From contig NZ_ATXF01000004.1 of assembly GCF_000421545.1 (NCBI RefSeq), positions 62,001 to 126,000 of the forward strand: DNA of 64,000 nt, in the 5' to 3' direction. The stretch's first letter is position 1; every line of letters starts with the position of its first letter. The stretch is from Agromyces italicus DSM 16388 (GTDB taxonomy: Bacteria > Actinomycetota > Actinomycetes > Actinomycetales > Microbacteriaceae). Below, piece by piece: positions 56,655-64,000 of this stretch. Below the pieces are notes generated by a model. It saw only the letters and a list, made by a program, of their open reading frames with translations. It did no database searches and was not told the origin of the DNA. Both the position numbers and the translations under genes were made by a program.

Positions 56655-57346
56655 TGGGCGGGCAGGCGATCCCCAACCTCCGCGCCGAGCGCGAGCTCTT
56701 CGACGAGGGGGCGCCGTTCGTGCTCGCCTGCGACGAAGTGGGCCGCGGCGCGCTCGCGGGCCCCGTGACTGTCGGGCTCGTCGTCATCGACCCCGCCGTG
56801 CGCCGGATGCCGGCCGGTCTTCGCGACTCGAAGCTCATGACCGAGCCGAAGCGCGATGCGATGGCGCCTCGCGCCGGCGCCTGGGTGCGGGCGTGGGCGG
56901 TGGGCGACGCCTCTGCGGCCGAGATCGACGAGCTCGGCATCATGGCCTGCCTCGGGCTCGCGGGTGCCCGCGCCTTCGCGGCGCTGGCGGCGGGCACCGG
57001 GCTCGCCGACGAGGTGGCCGGTGCGCCGCTCATCCTCGACGGCAACCACGACTGGCTGAGCCCGGCGATCGAGCGGCGGGTGGCCGTACGCACCCGCATC
57101 AAGGCCGACCGCGACTGCGCCTCGGTGGCGGCGGCCTCCGTGCTCGCGAAGGTGCATCGCGACGGTGGGATGCGCCTGGCCCACGCCGACACCCCGCTCT
57201 ACTCGTGGGACGAGAACAAGGGCTACTCGAGCCGCGCGCATTTCGCCGCGATCGACGAGCACGGCCCGAACGCCCTCCATCGGCGCACCTGGCTGCACGA
57301 GCGTGCGCCCGAGGCACCGGCGCTCTTCGAGCTCGGCGTAGGATGA
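56654..57346 (+). CDS. rnhB: Ribonuclease HII
   Basis: 230 aa. Catalytic Asp27-Glu28 in ACDEVGRGALAGP, further Asp in LILDGNHDWL and in KADRDCASVAAASVLAKVHRD. Removes ribonucleotides and RNA primers in DNA. TGATG overlap with lepB. Confidence 0.96.
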   Translation: MGGQAIPNLRAERELFDEGAPFVLACDEVGRGALAGPVTVGLVVIDPAVRRMPAGLRDSKLMTEPKRDAMAPRAGAWVRAWAVGDASAAEIDELGIMACLGLAGARAFAALAAGTGLADEVAGAPLILDGNHDWLSPAIERRVAVRTRIKADRDCASVAAASVLAKVHRDGGMRLAHADTPLYSWDENKGYSSRAHFAAIDEHGPNALHRRTWLHERAPEAPALFELGVG

Positions 57347-57352
57347 ACGACG

Positions 57353-57676
57353 ATGGATGAAGACGAGTTCGAAGACTACGACCGCGAGGTCGAGTTGGCC
57401 CTGTATCGCGAGTACCGAGACATCGTCTCGCAGTTCAAGTTCGTGGTCGAGACCGAGCGACGGTTCTATCTCGCGAACGAGGTCGAACTCGTGCGCCGTG
57501 ACACCGAGCACGACTTCTACTTCGAGCTGACGATGAAGGACGTCTGGGTCTGGGACGTCTACCGCGCCGACCGCTTCGTGAAATCGGTGCGGGTGCTGAC
57601 GTTCAAGGATGTCAACGTCGAAGAACTCGCCACGCGCGAGTTCGAGCTGCCGAAGGAGCTCGCGCTCGACGAGTAG
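57353..57676 (+). CDS. DUF2469 family protein
   Basis: 107 aa, acidic: MDEDEFEDYDREVELALYREYRDIVSQFKF is the hallmark of the actinobacterial DUF2469 family, always near rnhB/lepB. Function unknown. TAGGAT 8 bases before the ATG (57339-57344) may give it its own leaderless transcript. Convergent with dprA; the 80-base gap shows only weak GC repeats. Confidence 0.93.
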   Translation: MDEDEFEDYDREVELALYREYRDIVSQFKFVVETERRFYLANEVELVRRDTEHDFYFELTMKDVWVWDVYRADRFVKSVRVLTFKDVNVEELATREFELPKELALDE

Positions 57677-57756
57677 TCGTCGGTGCGGGCCCGGCACTCG
57701 GCGATTGTGCGCGTTCCCGTCGCGACGGCCCCGTACCGGCGGTGCCGGCGGCTCGC

Positions 57757-59010
57757 TCATCGGCGTCGCGGCCGGCACTTCCAGTCACCGCCGACGTCGC
57801 GGATCACGAGACGATCGACCTCGAGTTCGGCGAGCGTCGACATCACCAGCCCCGGGGCGAGGCCGCTGCGTCGGGCGAGGTCGTCGACCGACCGCGCGCT
57901 CCTCGGGCTGAGCGCGTCGAGCAGGCGGACGGCATCGGCCGAAGGCGCTGAATCCATCGACCGGTTCGGCGGGCCCTGCTCGATCCCGAAGCCCATTCCC
58001 GAGGCGAGCTCGGCCATCTGCGCCGCGTCGACGACGCAGGTCGCGTCGCGCTCGCGCATCAAGCGGTGACAGCCGGCAGACGACGGGCTCGTCACCGGCC
58101 CGGGCACGGCGCCGAGTGGACGGCCGAGCGTGGCCGCGTGCCCTGCGGTGTTCAGCGAGCCCGAGCGGATCCCGGCCTCGATCACGATCGTCGCGTCGCC
58201 GGCCGCGGCGATGAGCCGGTTGCGCTGCAGGAACCGCCACTTCGACGGCGCGGTCCCGCAGGGCACCTCCGAGTAGATGGCCCCGGTCTGCGCGATGCGG
58301 GTGAGCAGCGACTCGTGGCCCGCCGGATAGAGGCGGTCGATGCCGCCGGCGAGGAAGGCGACCGTCGTGCCGTCGCTCGCGAGCGCCGCGCGGTGGGCGA
58401 CGCCGTCGATGCCGTAGGCGCCACCCGAGATGATCAGGAAGCCGCGATCGACGAGACCGGCCGAGGCCTCCGCGGTCACATGTTCGCCGTACCCGCTCGC
58501 GGCTCGAGCACCGACGAGCGCGATGGTGGGCTGAGCTCCGGCGAGCGCGTCGGCGCGACCGCGAACCCAGAGTGCCAGCGGGGCGTTCGGACCAAGGTCA
58601 TCGATGCCCGTCGGCCACTCGGCATCGCCGGGGACCAGGAGACGTGCGCCGACGCGAGCGGCCTGCGCGAGGGATCGCTCGAACGCCGCCGCGTCGATAC
58701 GAGGACGCCAGCGCTTCAGCCCGTGCCCGATCGACGAATCGCCGAGCGGTTCGCCCGGCTCGCCCGCTGCCCCGAGCGCGACCGCGAACTCGGACGGCCT
58801 CGCGCCCGAGATGACGAGGTCGAGCACGGCGGGCGCGCCGATGGCGTTGACGAGTCGCCCCAGAACCCCGTCGCCGGGTTCGGAGAGGAACCCGAGCGCC
58901 GCACGGGCGGCCGCGTCGGCACGTTGCTCCTCCTCGGCATGCTCGTGGCCGCCTCGAACAGCGTCGATCGCGGTCGAGTATGCGGAGGCGGTGCGGCGCG
59001 TGGCGCTCAT
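57757..59010 (-). CDS. dprA: DNA processing protein DprA (Smf)
   Basis: 417 aa. N-terminal helix-hairpin region, Rossmann-like core (LVGARAASGYGEHVTAEAS, ISGGAYGIDGVAHRAAL, LAGGIDRLYPAGHESL, SEVPCGTAP, FLQRNRLIAA, VIEAGIRSGSLNTAG), and a C-terminal winged helix with RSGLAPGLVMSTLAELEVDRLV. Loads RecA on incoming single-stranded DNA. Overlaps comM by 4 bases. Confidence 0.95.
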   Translation of the reverse strand: MSATRRTASAYSTAIDAVRGGHEHAEEEQRADAAARAALGFLSEPGDGVLGRLVNAIGAPAVLDLVISGARPSEFAVALGAAGEPGEPLGDSSIGHGLKRWRPRIDAAAFERSLAQAARVGARLLVPGDAEWPTGIDDLGPNAPLALWVRGRADALAGAQPTIALVGARAASGYGEHVTAEASAGLVDRGFLIISGGAYGIDGVAHRAALASDGTTVAFLAGGIDRLYPAGHESLLTRIAQTGAIYSEVPCGTAPSKWRFLQRNRLIAAAGDATIVIEAGIRSGSLNTAGHAATLGRPLGAVPGPVTSPSSAGCHRLMRERDATCVVDAAQMAELASGMGFGIEQGPPNRSMDSAPSADAVRLLDALSPRSARSVDDLARRSGLAPGLVMSTLAELEVDRLVIRDVGGDWKCRPRRR

Positions 59011-60539
59011 GACGTGACCCCCGACTTGAAGAACATCGCGCGCCCGACGTGCTCGGCGCTCGGCGTGCTGCTGCCGGCGAGGTCGGCGAGGGTCCACGCC
59101 ACCTTCAGGATCCGGTCGTACCCGCGCATCGTGACGCCCCCGCGTTCGAGCAGCCGGTCGAGCGTGGTGGTCGCGCGGGTGCCGGGATGCAGTCGGCCGG
59201 CGCCGCGGAGCCAGGGACCGGGCATGTCGGCATTGGTGCGCCAGGGCGTACCCTTTAGCCGCTCGGCTGCGGCGGCGCGCGCCGCCAGGACCATTGCCCG
59301 CCCCTGCGCGGTGGAGACCCCGCCCTCGTCGGCCATGCGCATCGCCGCGACGGAGACCCTGGGTACGCGCAGTTGCAGGTCGACGCGATCGAGCAGCGGC
59401 CCGGAGAGCCGCGCCAGGTAGCGGCGCTGCACGATCGGAGCGCACGTGCACTCGGTGGTGCCCGCATTGCCGCACGGGCACGGGTTCGCCGCGAGCACGA
59501 GCTGGAAGCGTGCGGGAAAGGTCGCCACGGCGTTCGCCCGATGGATCGAGATCGTGCCCGACTCGATCGGCTGGCGCAGTACATCGAGCACGGCCCGTGG
59601 GAACTCGGGCGCTTCGTCGAGGAAGAGCACGCCGTGGGTCGCCCTCGCTGCGGCGCCCGGACGGATCACCCTGCTGCCTCCGCCGACGATCGACGCCGCG
59701 GTGGCCGTGTGGTGCGGCGCCTCGTACGGCGGCCTGAAACTCAACTGGGCCCCCGGGCGGCGACCCGCGAGCGAGTGGATCGAGGCGACCTCGAGCGCCG
59801 CGTCGGCATCGAGATCGGGCAGGAGCCCTGGCAGGCGGGAGGCGAGCATGGTCTTGCCCGCCCCGGGCGGCCCGAGCATCGAGACGTGGTGCCCGCCGGA
59901 CGCGGCCACGAGCATCGCCTCGACCGCGTCGCTGTTGCCGGCGACTTCGGCGAGGTCGCCCGCGGGATCGGGGGCGTCCTCGACCGGCGACTGGCCGGCC
60001 ACAGGATCGCTGACCCGGGGTTCGAAGGCGCCGCCGTGCCAGATCGCGGCGTCGAGCAGCGATGCGACGCCGATCACCCGGGCGCCGGGGACGAGCGACG
60101 CCTCCTCGGCGTTGGCCGAGGGGACCATGACGAGGTCGTGCCCCGCGCGGACGGCGGCGAGGACGGCGGGCAGGATGCCGTCGATCGGGCGGAGGCGACC
60201 GTCGAGTCCGAGTTCGCCGAGATGCACCACCCGTGCGACCGACTCGGTCGAGAGCTCTCCCGAGGCGGCGAGACAGGCGATCGCGATCGCCAGGTCGAAC
60301 CCCGACCCGTGCTTGGGCAACGCCGCCGGCGAGAGATTGACGGTGAGTCTGCGGCTCGGCAGCGGGCAGCCCGCGTTGCTCGCCGCCGAGCGCACCCGAT
60401 CGCGTGCCTCGCCGAGCGCGGCATCGGGCAGACCGATGATGATGACGCCGGGCAGCTGCGCCGAGAGGTCGGCCTCGACTTCGACGATCGAACCGGTGAG
60501 CCCGAGCAGGGCGACCGACGCCGTGCGTGCGACCGGCAT
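59007..60539 (-). CDS. comM: YifB/ComM family Mg-chelatase-like AAA+ helicase
   Basis: 510 aa. N-terminal Lon-like ChlI domain (VEADLSAQLPGVIIIGLPDAALGEARDRV), Walker A MLGPPGAGKTMLASRL, Walker B LFLDEAPEFPRAVLDVLRQP, cysteines in NPCPCGNAGTTECTCAP. In Vibrio ComM promotes branch migration during natural transformation. Start MPVARTASVALLG; one-base overlap with yraN. Confidence 0.94.
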   Translation of the reverse strand: MPVARTASVALLGLTGSIVEVEADLSAQLPGVIIIGLPDAALGEARDRVRSAASNAGCPLPSRRLTVNLSPAALPKHGSGFDLAIAIACLAASGELSTESVARVVHLGELGLDGRLRPIDGILPAVLAAVRAGHDLVMVPSANAEEASLVPGARVIGVASLLDAAIWHGGAFEPRVSDPVAGQSPVEDAPDPAGDLAEVAGNSDAVEAMLVAASGGHHVSMLGPPGAGKTMLASRLPGLLPDLDADAALEVASIHSLAGRRPGAQLSFRPPYEAPHHTATAASIVGGGSRVIRPGAAARATHGVLFLDEAPEFPRAVLDVLRQPIESGTISIHRANAVATFPARFQLVLAANPCPCGNAGTTECTCAPIVQRRYLARLSGPLLDRVDLQLRVPRVSVAAMRMADEGGVSTAQGRAMVLAARAAAAERLKGTPWRTNADMPGPWLRGAGRLHPGTRATTTLDRLLERGGVTMRGYDRILKVAWTLADLAGSSTPSAEHVGRAMFFKSGVTS

Positions 60540-60895
60540 CAGCTCACTCCCTCGAGGTGCTCGATGATCGCGGGTGCGTCGCGAGGAAGGGTGACCGCGA
60601 TCGCGTCGATGCGGATCCGGGTCGGATGCGCGCCGGACTGTTCGCACCAGGCGATCGCGAGTCGTCGCAGCCGAGCGAGCTTCGGGGGCGTGATCGCCTC
60701 GAACGGGTGCCCGTAGCCGAGGCCCGTCCGCGCCTTGACCTCGACGAACACGACGGCCTCGCCGTCGCGGGCGACGAGGTCGATCTCGCCGAGACGGCAT
60801 CGCCAGTTGCGCTCGATCACCGACATGCCGAGCGCCTCGAGATGGTCGGCGGCGAGTTGTTCGCCGTGCCGACCGAGCTCCGTGTTGTGGGCCAA
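60539..60895 (-). CDS. YraN family (UPF0102) endonuclease-like protein
   Basis: 118 aa. Restriction-endonuclease-like core: Glu in LGRHGEQLAADHLEALG, GEIDLVARDGEAVVFVEVKAR (D-ExK). The start is TTG 60895: it gives M-AHNTELGRHGEQ, the usual N-terminus, and GGAGG lies 8 bases upstream. Only a longer, non-homologous frame extends further. First gene of yraN-comM-dprA. Confidence 0.92.
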   Translation of the reverse strand: MAHNTELGRHGEQLAADHLEALGMSVIERNWRCRLGEIDLVARDGEAVVFVEVKARTGLGYGHPFEAITPPKLARLRRLAIAWCEQSGAHPTRIRIDAIAVTLPRDAPAIIEHLEGVS

Positions 60896-61069
60896 AGCGA
60901 CCACCTCCGCTTCGAGCGTGCCGTGCCCGAGCGGCGGATCGGGCCGCGTGGCGGGTTCCGCGGAAGCTCGGAGGCCGCGGCGGGCTGTGAGGGAGAAGTC
61001 GGCGGGCGCGGCCCGGCGCCCGCCGCCTGTCGGTGCCGGATCGTAGGCTGAGCTCGAAGGGCGGGGGAG

Positions 61070-61978
61070 ATGGAGCGACTCGGCAGGTACCCGGCGGCGA
61101 CGACGGTCATCGCGCACGTCAGCGACACGCACCTCTTGTCGGGCGGTGCACCGCTCGGGGGTGCCGACACCGTCGCAGCCCTCGCGCAGACGGCGGCCCA
61201 GCTCGAGCGGCTCGGCGCGTCGCTCGACGTCATCGTCGTCACGGGCGACGTGGCCGACCTCGGTGAGGCCGACGCGTATGCCCGTGCCCGCGCCGAGCTC
61301 GACCCGCTCGCCCGGGCGACGGGGGCCGAACTCGTCTGGGTGATGGGCAACCACGACGAGCGCGCGGCGTTCCGACTGGGGCTGCTCGATGAAGCACCCG
61401 GCGGAGCGCCGCTCGACGACCCGGTGCACCGCGTCGCCGACGTCGACGGGCTCCGGATCATCGCGCTCGACACGACCGTGCCGGGCTACCATCACGGCGA
61501 ACTCGACGCTCGCTCGCTCGACTGGCTGGCCCGAGTGCTCGCCGAGCCGGCGCCGCGCGGCACGATCATCGCCATGCACCACGCTCCGATCGCGACGCCG
61601 CTCGCCCTCATGGACGTCCTCGAGCTGCGCGGACAGGACGAACTGGCCGAGGTGGTGCGAGGCCGAGACGTCCGGCTGTTCCTCGGCGGGCATCTCCACT
61701 ACGCGACGCACGGTGCGTTCGCCGGCATCCCCGTCTCCGTCGCCGGGGCGACGGCCTACACGATGGACCTCTCCGCGCCCCCGCGCGAACTGGTCGGCAT
61801 CGACGGCGGGCGCTCCTTCTCGCTCCTGCACCTCTTCGATGGCGCGTTCTCGGCCTCGGTCGTGCCGCTCGGCCCCTTCGACGTCGTCACGAGCTTCGGC
61901 GAGGGGTATCTGGCCGAGCTCGAGGCGATGGCCCCCGCCGAACGACTCGAGCGGTTCTCGCGCAAGCCGCCGACATGA
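61070..61978 (+). CDS. Calcineurin-like metallophosphoesterase (cyclic nucleotide phosphodiesterase type)
   Basis: 302 aa. Metal motifs: [36 protein letters not shown], the full set of class III phosphodiesterases (CpdA/Rv0805-like). Probably acts on cAMP or other cyclic nucleotides; the substrate is not proven. GGGGGAG abuts the ATG. TAGGCT at 61044-61049 may be its -10. Overlaps xerC by 4 bases. Divergent from yraN. Confidence 0.88.
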   Translation: MERLGRYPAATTVIAHVSDTHLLSGGAPLGGADTVAALAQTAAQLERLGASLDVIVVTGDVADLGEADAYARARAELDPLARATGAELVWVMGNHDERAAFRLGLLDEAPGGAPLDDPVHRVADVDGLRIIALDTTVPGYHHGELDARSLDWLARVLAEPAPRGTIIAMHHAPIATPLALMDVLELRGQDELAEVVRGRDVRLFLGGHLHYATHGAFAGIPVSVAGATAYTMDLSAPPRELVGIDGGRSFSLLHLFDGAFSASVVPLGPFDVVTSFGEGYLAELEAMAPAERLERFSRKPPT

Positions 61979-62979
61979 CCGCGCCCCTCGACAGCATCGT
62001 CGACGACTACCTGGCCCACGTCCGCGCCGAGCGGGGCTACTCCGAGCACACGGTCGCCGCCTACCGGGCCGACCTCGCCGACCTGCTCCGCTTCGCCGAG
62101 GAGCACGGTGTCGTGGCGGTGAGCGAGATCGACCTTCCGATCCTGCGCGACTGGCTCTGGGCGGCGACCGAGCGAGGGCTCACCCGGGCCACCATCGCGC
62201 GGCGTGCGGCCTCCGCCCGCGGCTTCACGGCGTGGATGACCCGGCGCGGACTCGTCCCGATCGACCATGGTGCGCGGCTGCGCGCCCCGCGGGCTCAGCG
62301 CGCGTTGCCGAGGGTCGTCGCGGCACCCGCCCTCGACGAGGCGCTCGCCGGGCTCGAGGCACGTGCGGTCGCGACGCACGACCCCATCGACGTGCGAGAC
62401 GTCGCGATCGTCGAACTCCTCTATGCCTCGGGGTTGCGCGTCTCCGAGCTCGTCGGAATCGATCTCGGCGACCTCGATCGACGGCGTCGCACGGTGCGGG
62501 TCGTGGGCAAGGGGGCGAAGGAGCGGGTCGTGCCGTACGGCGCGCCGGCCGCACGCGCCCTCGACCGGTACCTCGAAGACGGCAGGCCGAGGATCATCAC
62601 GGCGGCGACACCGACGGGCGCGACCCCGACGGGCACAGCGGCGGCGCCGGCCGGAGCACCGATGGCACGGCGCCGGACGCCCCGTGTCGCGTCGACGCGC
62701 GACGACGCGTTCTTCCTCGGCGCCCGGGGCGCACGGATGGGCACGCGGGGCGTCTATGCGCTCGTCGCCCGACTCCTCGCCGAGATCCCCGGGACCGGAC
62801 CGAGCGGGCCCCACACCTTCCGCCACACCGCGGCGACGCACCTCCTCGACGGCGGCGCCGACCTCCGGGCGGTGCAGGAGTTCCTCGGCCATGCGAGCCT
62901 CGGCACCACGCAGATCTACACCCACGTCTCGGCCGAGCGGCTGAAGGAGAGCTACCGCACCGCCCACCCGCGGGCGTGA
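61975..62979 (+). CDS. xerC: Tyrosine recombinase XerC/XerD type
   Basis: 334 aa. Catalytic set Arg155 (ASGLRVSEL), Lys179, His280-x-x-Arg283 ([12 protein letters not shown]), His306 (LGHASLG) and Tyr315 (TQIYTHVS). Resolves chromosome dimers with FtsK. About 30 residues of Thr/Pro/Gly/Ala low-complexity sequence (about 208-240) are inserted between Lys179 and His280. Position before the M23 gene and rpsB is the housekeeping xerC slot. Confidence 0.93.
   Translation: MTAPLDSIVDDYLAHVRAERGYSEHTVAAYRADLADLLRFAEEHGVVAVSEIDLPILRDWLWAATERGLTRATIARRAASARGFTAWMTRRGLVPIDHGARLRAPRAQRALPRVVAAPALDEALAGLEARAVATHDPIDVRDVAIVELLYASGLRVSELVGIDLGDLDRRRRTVRVVGKGAKERVVPYGAPAARALDRYLEDGRPRIITAATPTGATPTGTAAAPAGAPMARRRTPRVASTRDDAFFLGARGARMGTRGVYALVARLLAEIPGTGPSGPHTFRHTAATHLLDGGADLRAVQEFLGHASLGTTQIYTHVSAERLKESYRTAHPRA
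62605..62634 (+). repeat. 15-bp tandem duplication within xerC
   Basis: GCGACACCGACGGGC (62605-62619) and GCGACCCCGACGGGC (62620-62634), one mismatch, encoding [10 protein letters not shown]. It looks like slippage-derived expansion of a loop. Confidence 0.8.
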
Positions 62980-62988
62980 CGCGCGGCC

Positions 62989-63020
62989 GCATCCGCCGGG
63001 CCCGTCCCCCGGAGGGATGC
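62989..63020. terminator. Stem-loop between convergent xerC and M23 gene
   Basis: GCATCCGCCGGG (62989-63000) pairs with CCCCGGAGGGATGC (63007-63020), with two internal mismatched bases. It lies 9 bases past xerC and immediately after the M23 stop on the other strand. Confidence 0.55.
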
Positions 63021-63021
63021 C

Positions 63022-63612
63022 TCATCCGAATGGCAGCAGCACGGCGCGAGGGAGCCCGCCGAGGAACAGGAAAGGCGAGACGTACTCGCCGTCGAATCTG
63101 ACGCCGAAGTGCACGCAGTCGCCCGCGCAGTGGCCGCCCTGCGAAGCGATGCCGATCGCGGTGCCCGCAGCGACCGTGTCGCCCGCCCCGACCGAGGGGT
63201 CGATCGGTTCGATCGCGCTCACGACGCCGTCGCCGTGGTCGACGGCGACCACGCCGCGGCCGGCGACCATGCCCGCGAAGCTCACGACCCCCGACTCCGC
63301 GGCGACGAGCGGGGCGCCGGGTTCGACCTCGAGGTCGACGCCCCGGTGGCCGGACGTGTACGGCGTCGGCGGGGCACGGAACGGCGAGACCACACGCACC
63401 GGCGGGGGAACCGGCCAGACCCACTGGACCGTCTCCACCCGATCGCTCTCGGCTCGAATGGCGGTCGAGCCGAGCCCGAAGGCGAGTGCAGCCGGCGGCG
63501 ATATCGCGACGAGGGCTGCGAGCACGGCGAGCGTGAGCGTCGCCGCCGCGAGGGCGGAGGCGGCCGTGCGGTGACGACGGTGCGGGGTGCCGGGGTGCTG
63601 GAGACGGGTCAT
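63022..63612 (-). CDS. Secreted M23-family metallopeptidase (LytM-like)
   Basis: 196 aa from ATG 63612; ATG 63642 would add 10 residues, and neither has a good ribosome-binding site. Positively charged N-terminus then hydrophobic signal/anchor ALAAATLTLAVLAALVAISP. M23 core: GHRGVDLEVEPG, VVAVDHGDGVVSAIEPI, GHCAGDCVHFGVRFDG. The HxH is reduced to VHFGV, with the first metal His and Asp in GHRGVDL. Likely a cell-wall hydrolase or a scaffold. Same slot and orientation relative to rpsB as Rv2891 in M. tuberculosis. Confidence 0.87.
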   Translation of the reverse strand: MTRLQHPGTPHRRHRTAASALAAATLTLAVLAALVAISPPAALAFGLGSTAIRAESDRVETVQWVWPVPPPVRVVSPFRAPPTPYTSGHRGVDLEVEPGAPLVAAESGVVSFAGMVAGRGVVAVDHGDGVVSAIEPIDPSVGAGDTVAAGTAIGIASQGGHCAGDCVHFGVRFDGEYVSPFLFLGGLPRAVLLPFG

Positions 63613-63690
63613 GCCCTCGATCGTGCGGCGACTGCGAGGCATCCGGCCGTGACCGACGCGCCGCCGTGGACGACCGATGCCGCCCGGCGG

Positions 63691-63719
63691 TTGGGGAGGA
63701 GGAGTGCCGATGGTAGAGT
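63691..63719 (+). promoter_or_regulatory. Promoter of rpsB
   Basis: -35-like TTGGGG (63691-63696), 17-base spacer, -10-like TAGAGT (63714-63719). Predicted leader of about 160 bases. Confidence 0.5.
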
Positions 63720-63788
63720 GTCCGGAGCGCCTCGCCTGTCGAGGTGACTACGCGTGCCCATTCGGCGACCGACTCCATTCAGTCCGAC

Positions 63789-63804
63789 CCCTGAGATCTC
63801 AGGG
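63789..63804 (+). promoter_or_regulatory. Perfect 16-bp palindrome in the rpsB leader
   Basis: CCCTGAGATCTCAGGG, a perfect palindrome, in the transcribed leader of rpsB about 80 bases before the start. Preceded by a CCTCG/CGAGG hairpin (63730-63744). It may be an S2 autoregulatory element or a protein-binding operator. Confidence 0.45.
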
Positions 63805-63884
63805 CGACGGCGGAGCCGTGCCGGGCACCAGGGCTCCCGGCCGCCGGCCGGTTGCGACAACTGAGAACAGAAGGAGAACGGCTC

Positions 63885-64000
63885 ATGGCCGTCGTCACCA
63901 TTCGCCAGCTGCTCGACAGCGGCGTGCACTTCGGGCACCAGACCCGCCGTTGGAACCCGAAGATGAAGCGCTTCATCTTCACCGAGCGTTCCGGCATCTA
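63885..64000 (+). CDS. rpsB: 30S ribosomal protein S2, 3' end beyond window
   Basis: First 38 codons: [20 protein letters not shown] and [12 protein letters not shown] are diagnostic of S2. AAGGAGA lies 7 bases before the ATG. Runs off the window. Confidence 0.96.
   Translation, partial: MAVVTIRQLLDSGVHFGHQTRRWNPKMKRFIFTERSGI

Noticed and set aside
61975..62979. Tyrosine recombinase considered as integrase of a mobile element
   Set aside because: It sits in the conserved xerC slot next to the M23 gene and rpsB. No attachment sites, phage genes or tRNA target are nearby.

Overview
The window is a chromosomal segment of a high-GC actinobacterium. Gene order and protein features point to the family Microbacteriaceae, possibly Agromyces or a relative. 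Grounds are the very high GC, frequent GTG/TTG starts, GCG/GCC/CTC-type codon use, the FtsY-DUF2004-Ffh arrangement, the MoxR/DUF58/transglutaminase block, and the housekeeping order recG-coaD-DUF177-rpmF-rnc-mutM-smc-ftsY-ffh-rpsP-KH-rimM-trmD-rplS-lepB-rnhB-DUF2469-xerC-rpsB. I see no tRNA or rRNA gene, CRISPR array, insertion sequence or prophage. No gene-free stretch exceeds 300 bases.

Region by region: 1-9988 is housekeeping (recG truncated by the window edge, coaD, DUF177, rpmF, rnc, mutM) with a MoxR-DUF58-transglutaminase operon inside it. 9996-12368 is a small accessory patch: a RibD-C/DHFR-fold reductase divergent from a TetR regulator with two copies of an operator, and a double-GNAT acetyltransferase. 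12539-19204 holds smc, ftsY, a DUF2004-like gene and ffh. 19297-21924 holds a GH1 beta-glucosidase and a YbdK-type glutamate-cysteine ligase.

22065-40252 is an 18 kb accessory island that reads as one system for importing and burning hydroxyproline/proline-rich (collagen-type) peptides. It has an FCD-type GntR regulator and a three-subunit D-hydroxyproline dehydrogenase. A pyrroline-4-hydroxy-2-carboxylate deaminase, a 4-hydroxyproline epimerase and a ketoglutarate-semialdehyde dehydrogenase complete the route to 2-oxoglutarate. A second proline-racemase-family enzyme is paired with an ornithine-cyclodeaminase-type pyrroline-2-carboxylate reductase. A complete oligopeptide ABC transporter is followed, in an overlapping operon, by a proline iminopeptidase and an aminopeptidase P. 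Two intergenic regions of the island share an exact 11-bp AT-rich motif, a candidate operator.

40424-42421 is rpsP-khpA-rimM-trmD. 42531-53864 is a second accessory island, nitrate assimilation: sirohydrochlorin chelatase, NarK-type transporter, assimilatory nitrate reductase with its flavoprotein partner, siroheme synthesis genes, and nirB and nirD. Four promoters in this island share a GlnR-like box placed at identical spacing from a TAnnnT -10 element, so the island is probably under nitrogen control. 53883-64000 returns to housekeeping: map, a small membrane protein, rplS, lepB, rnhB, DUF2469, an inverted dprA-comM-yraN block, a metallophosphoesterase, xerC, a secreted M23 protein and the start of rpsB.
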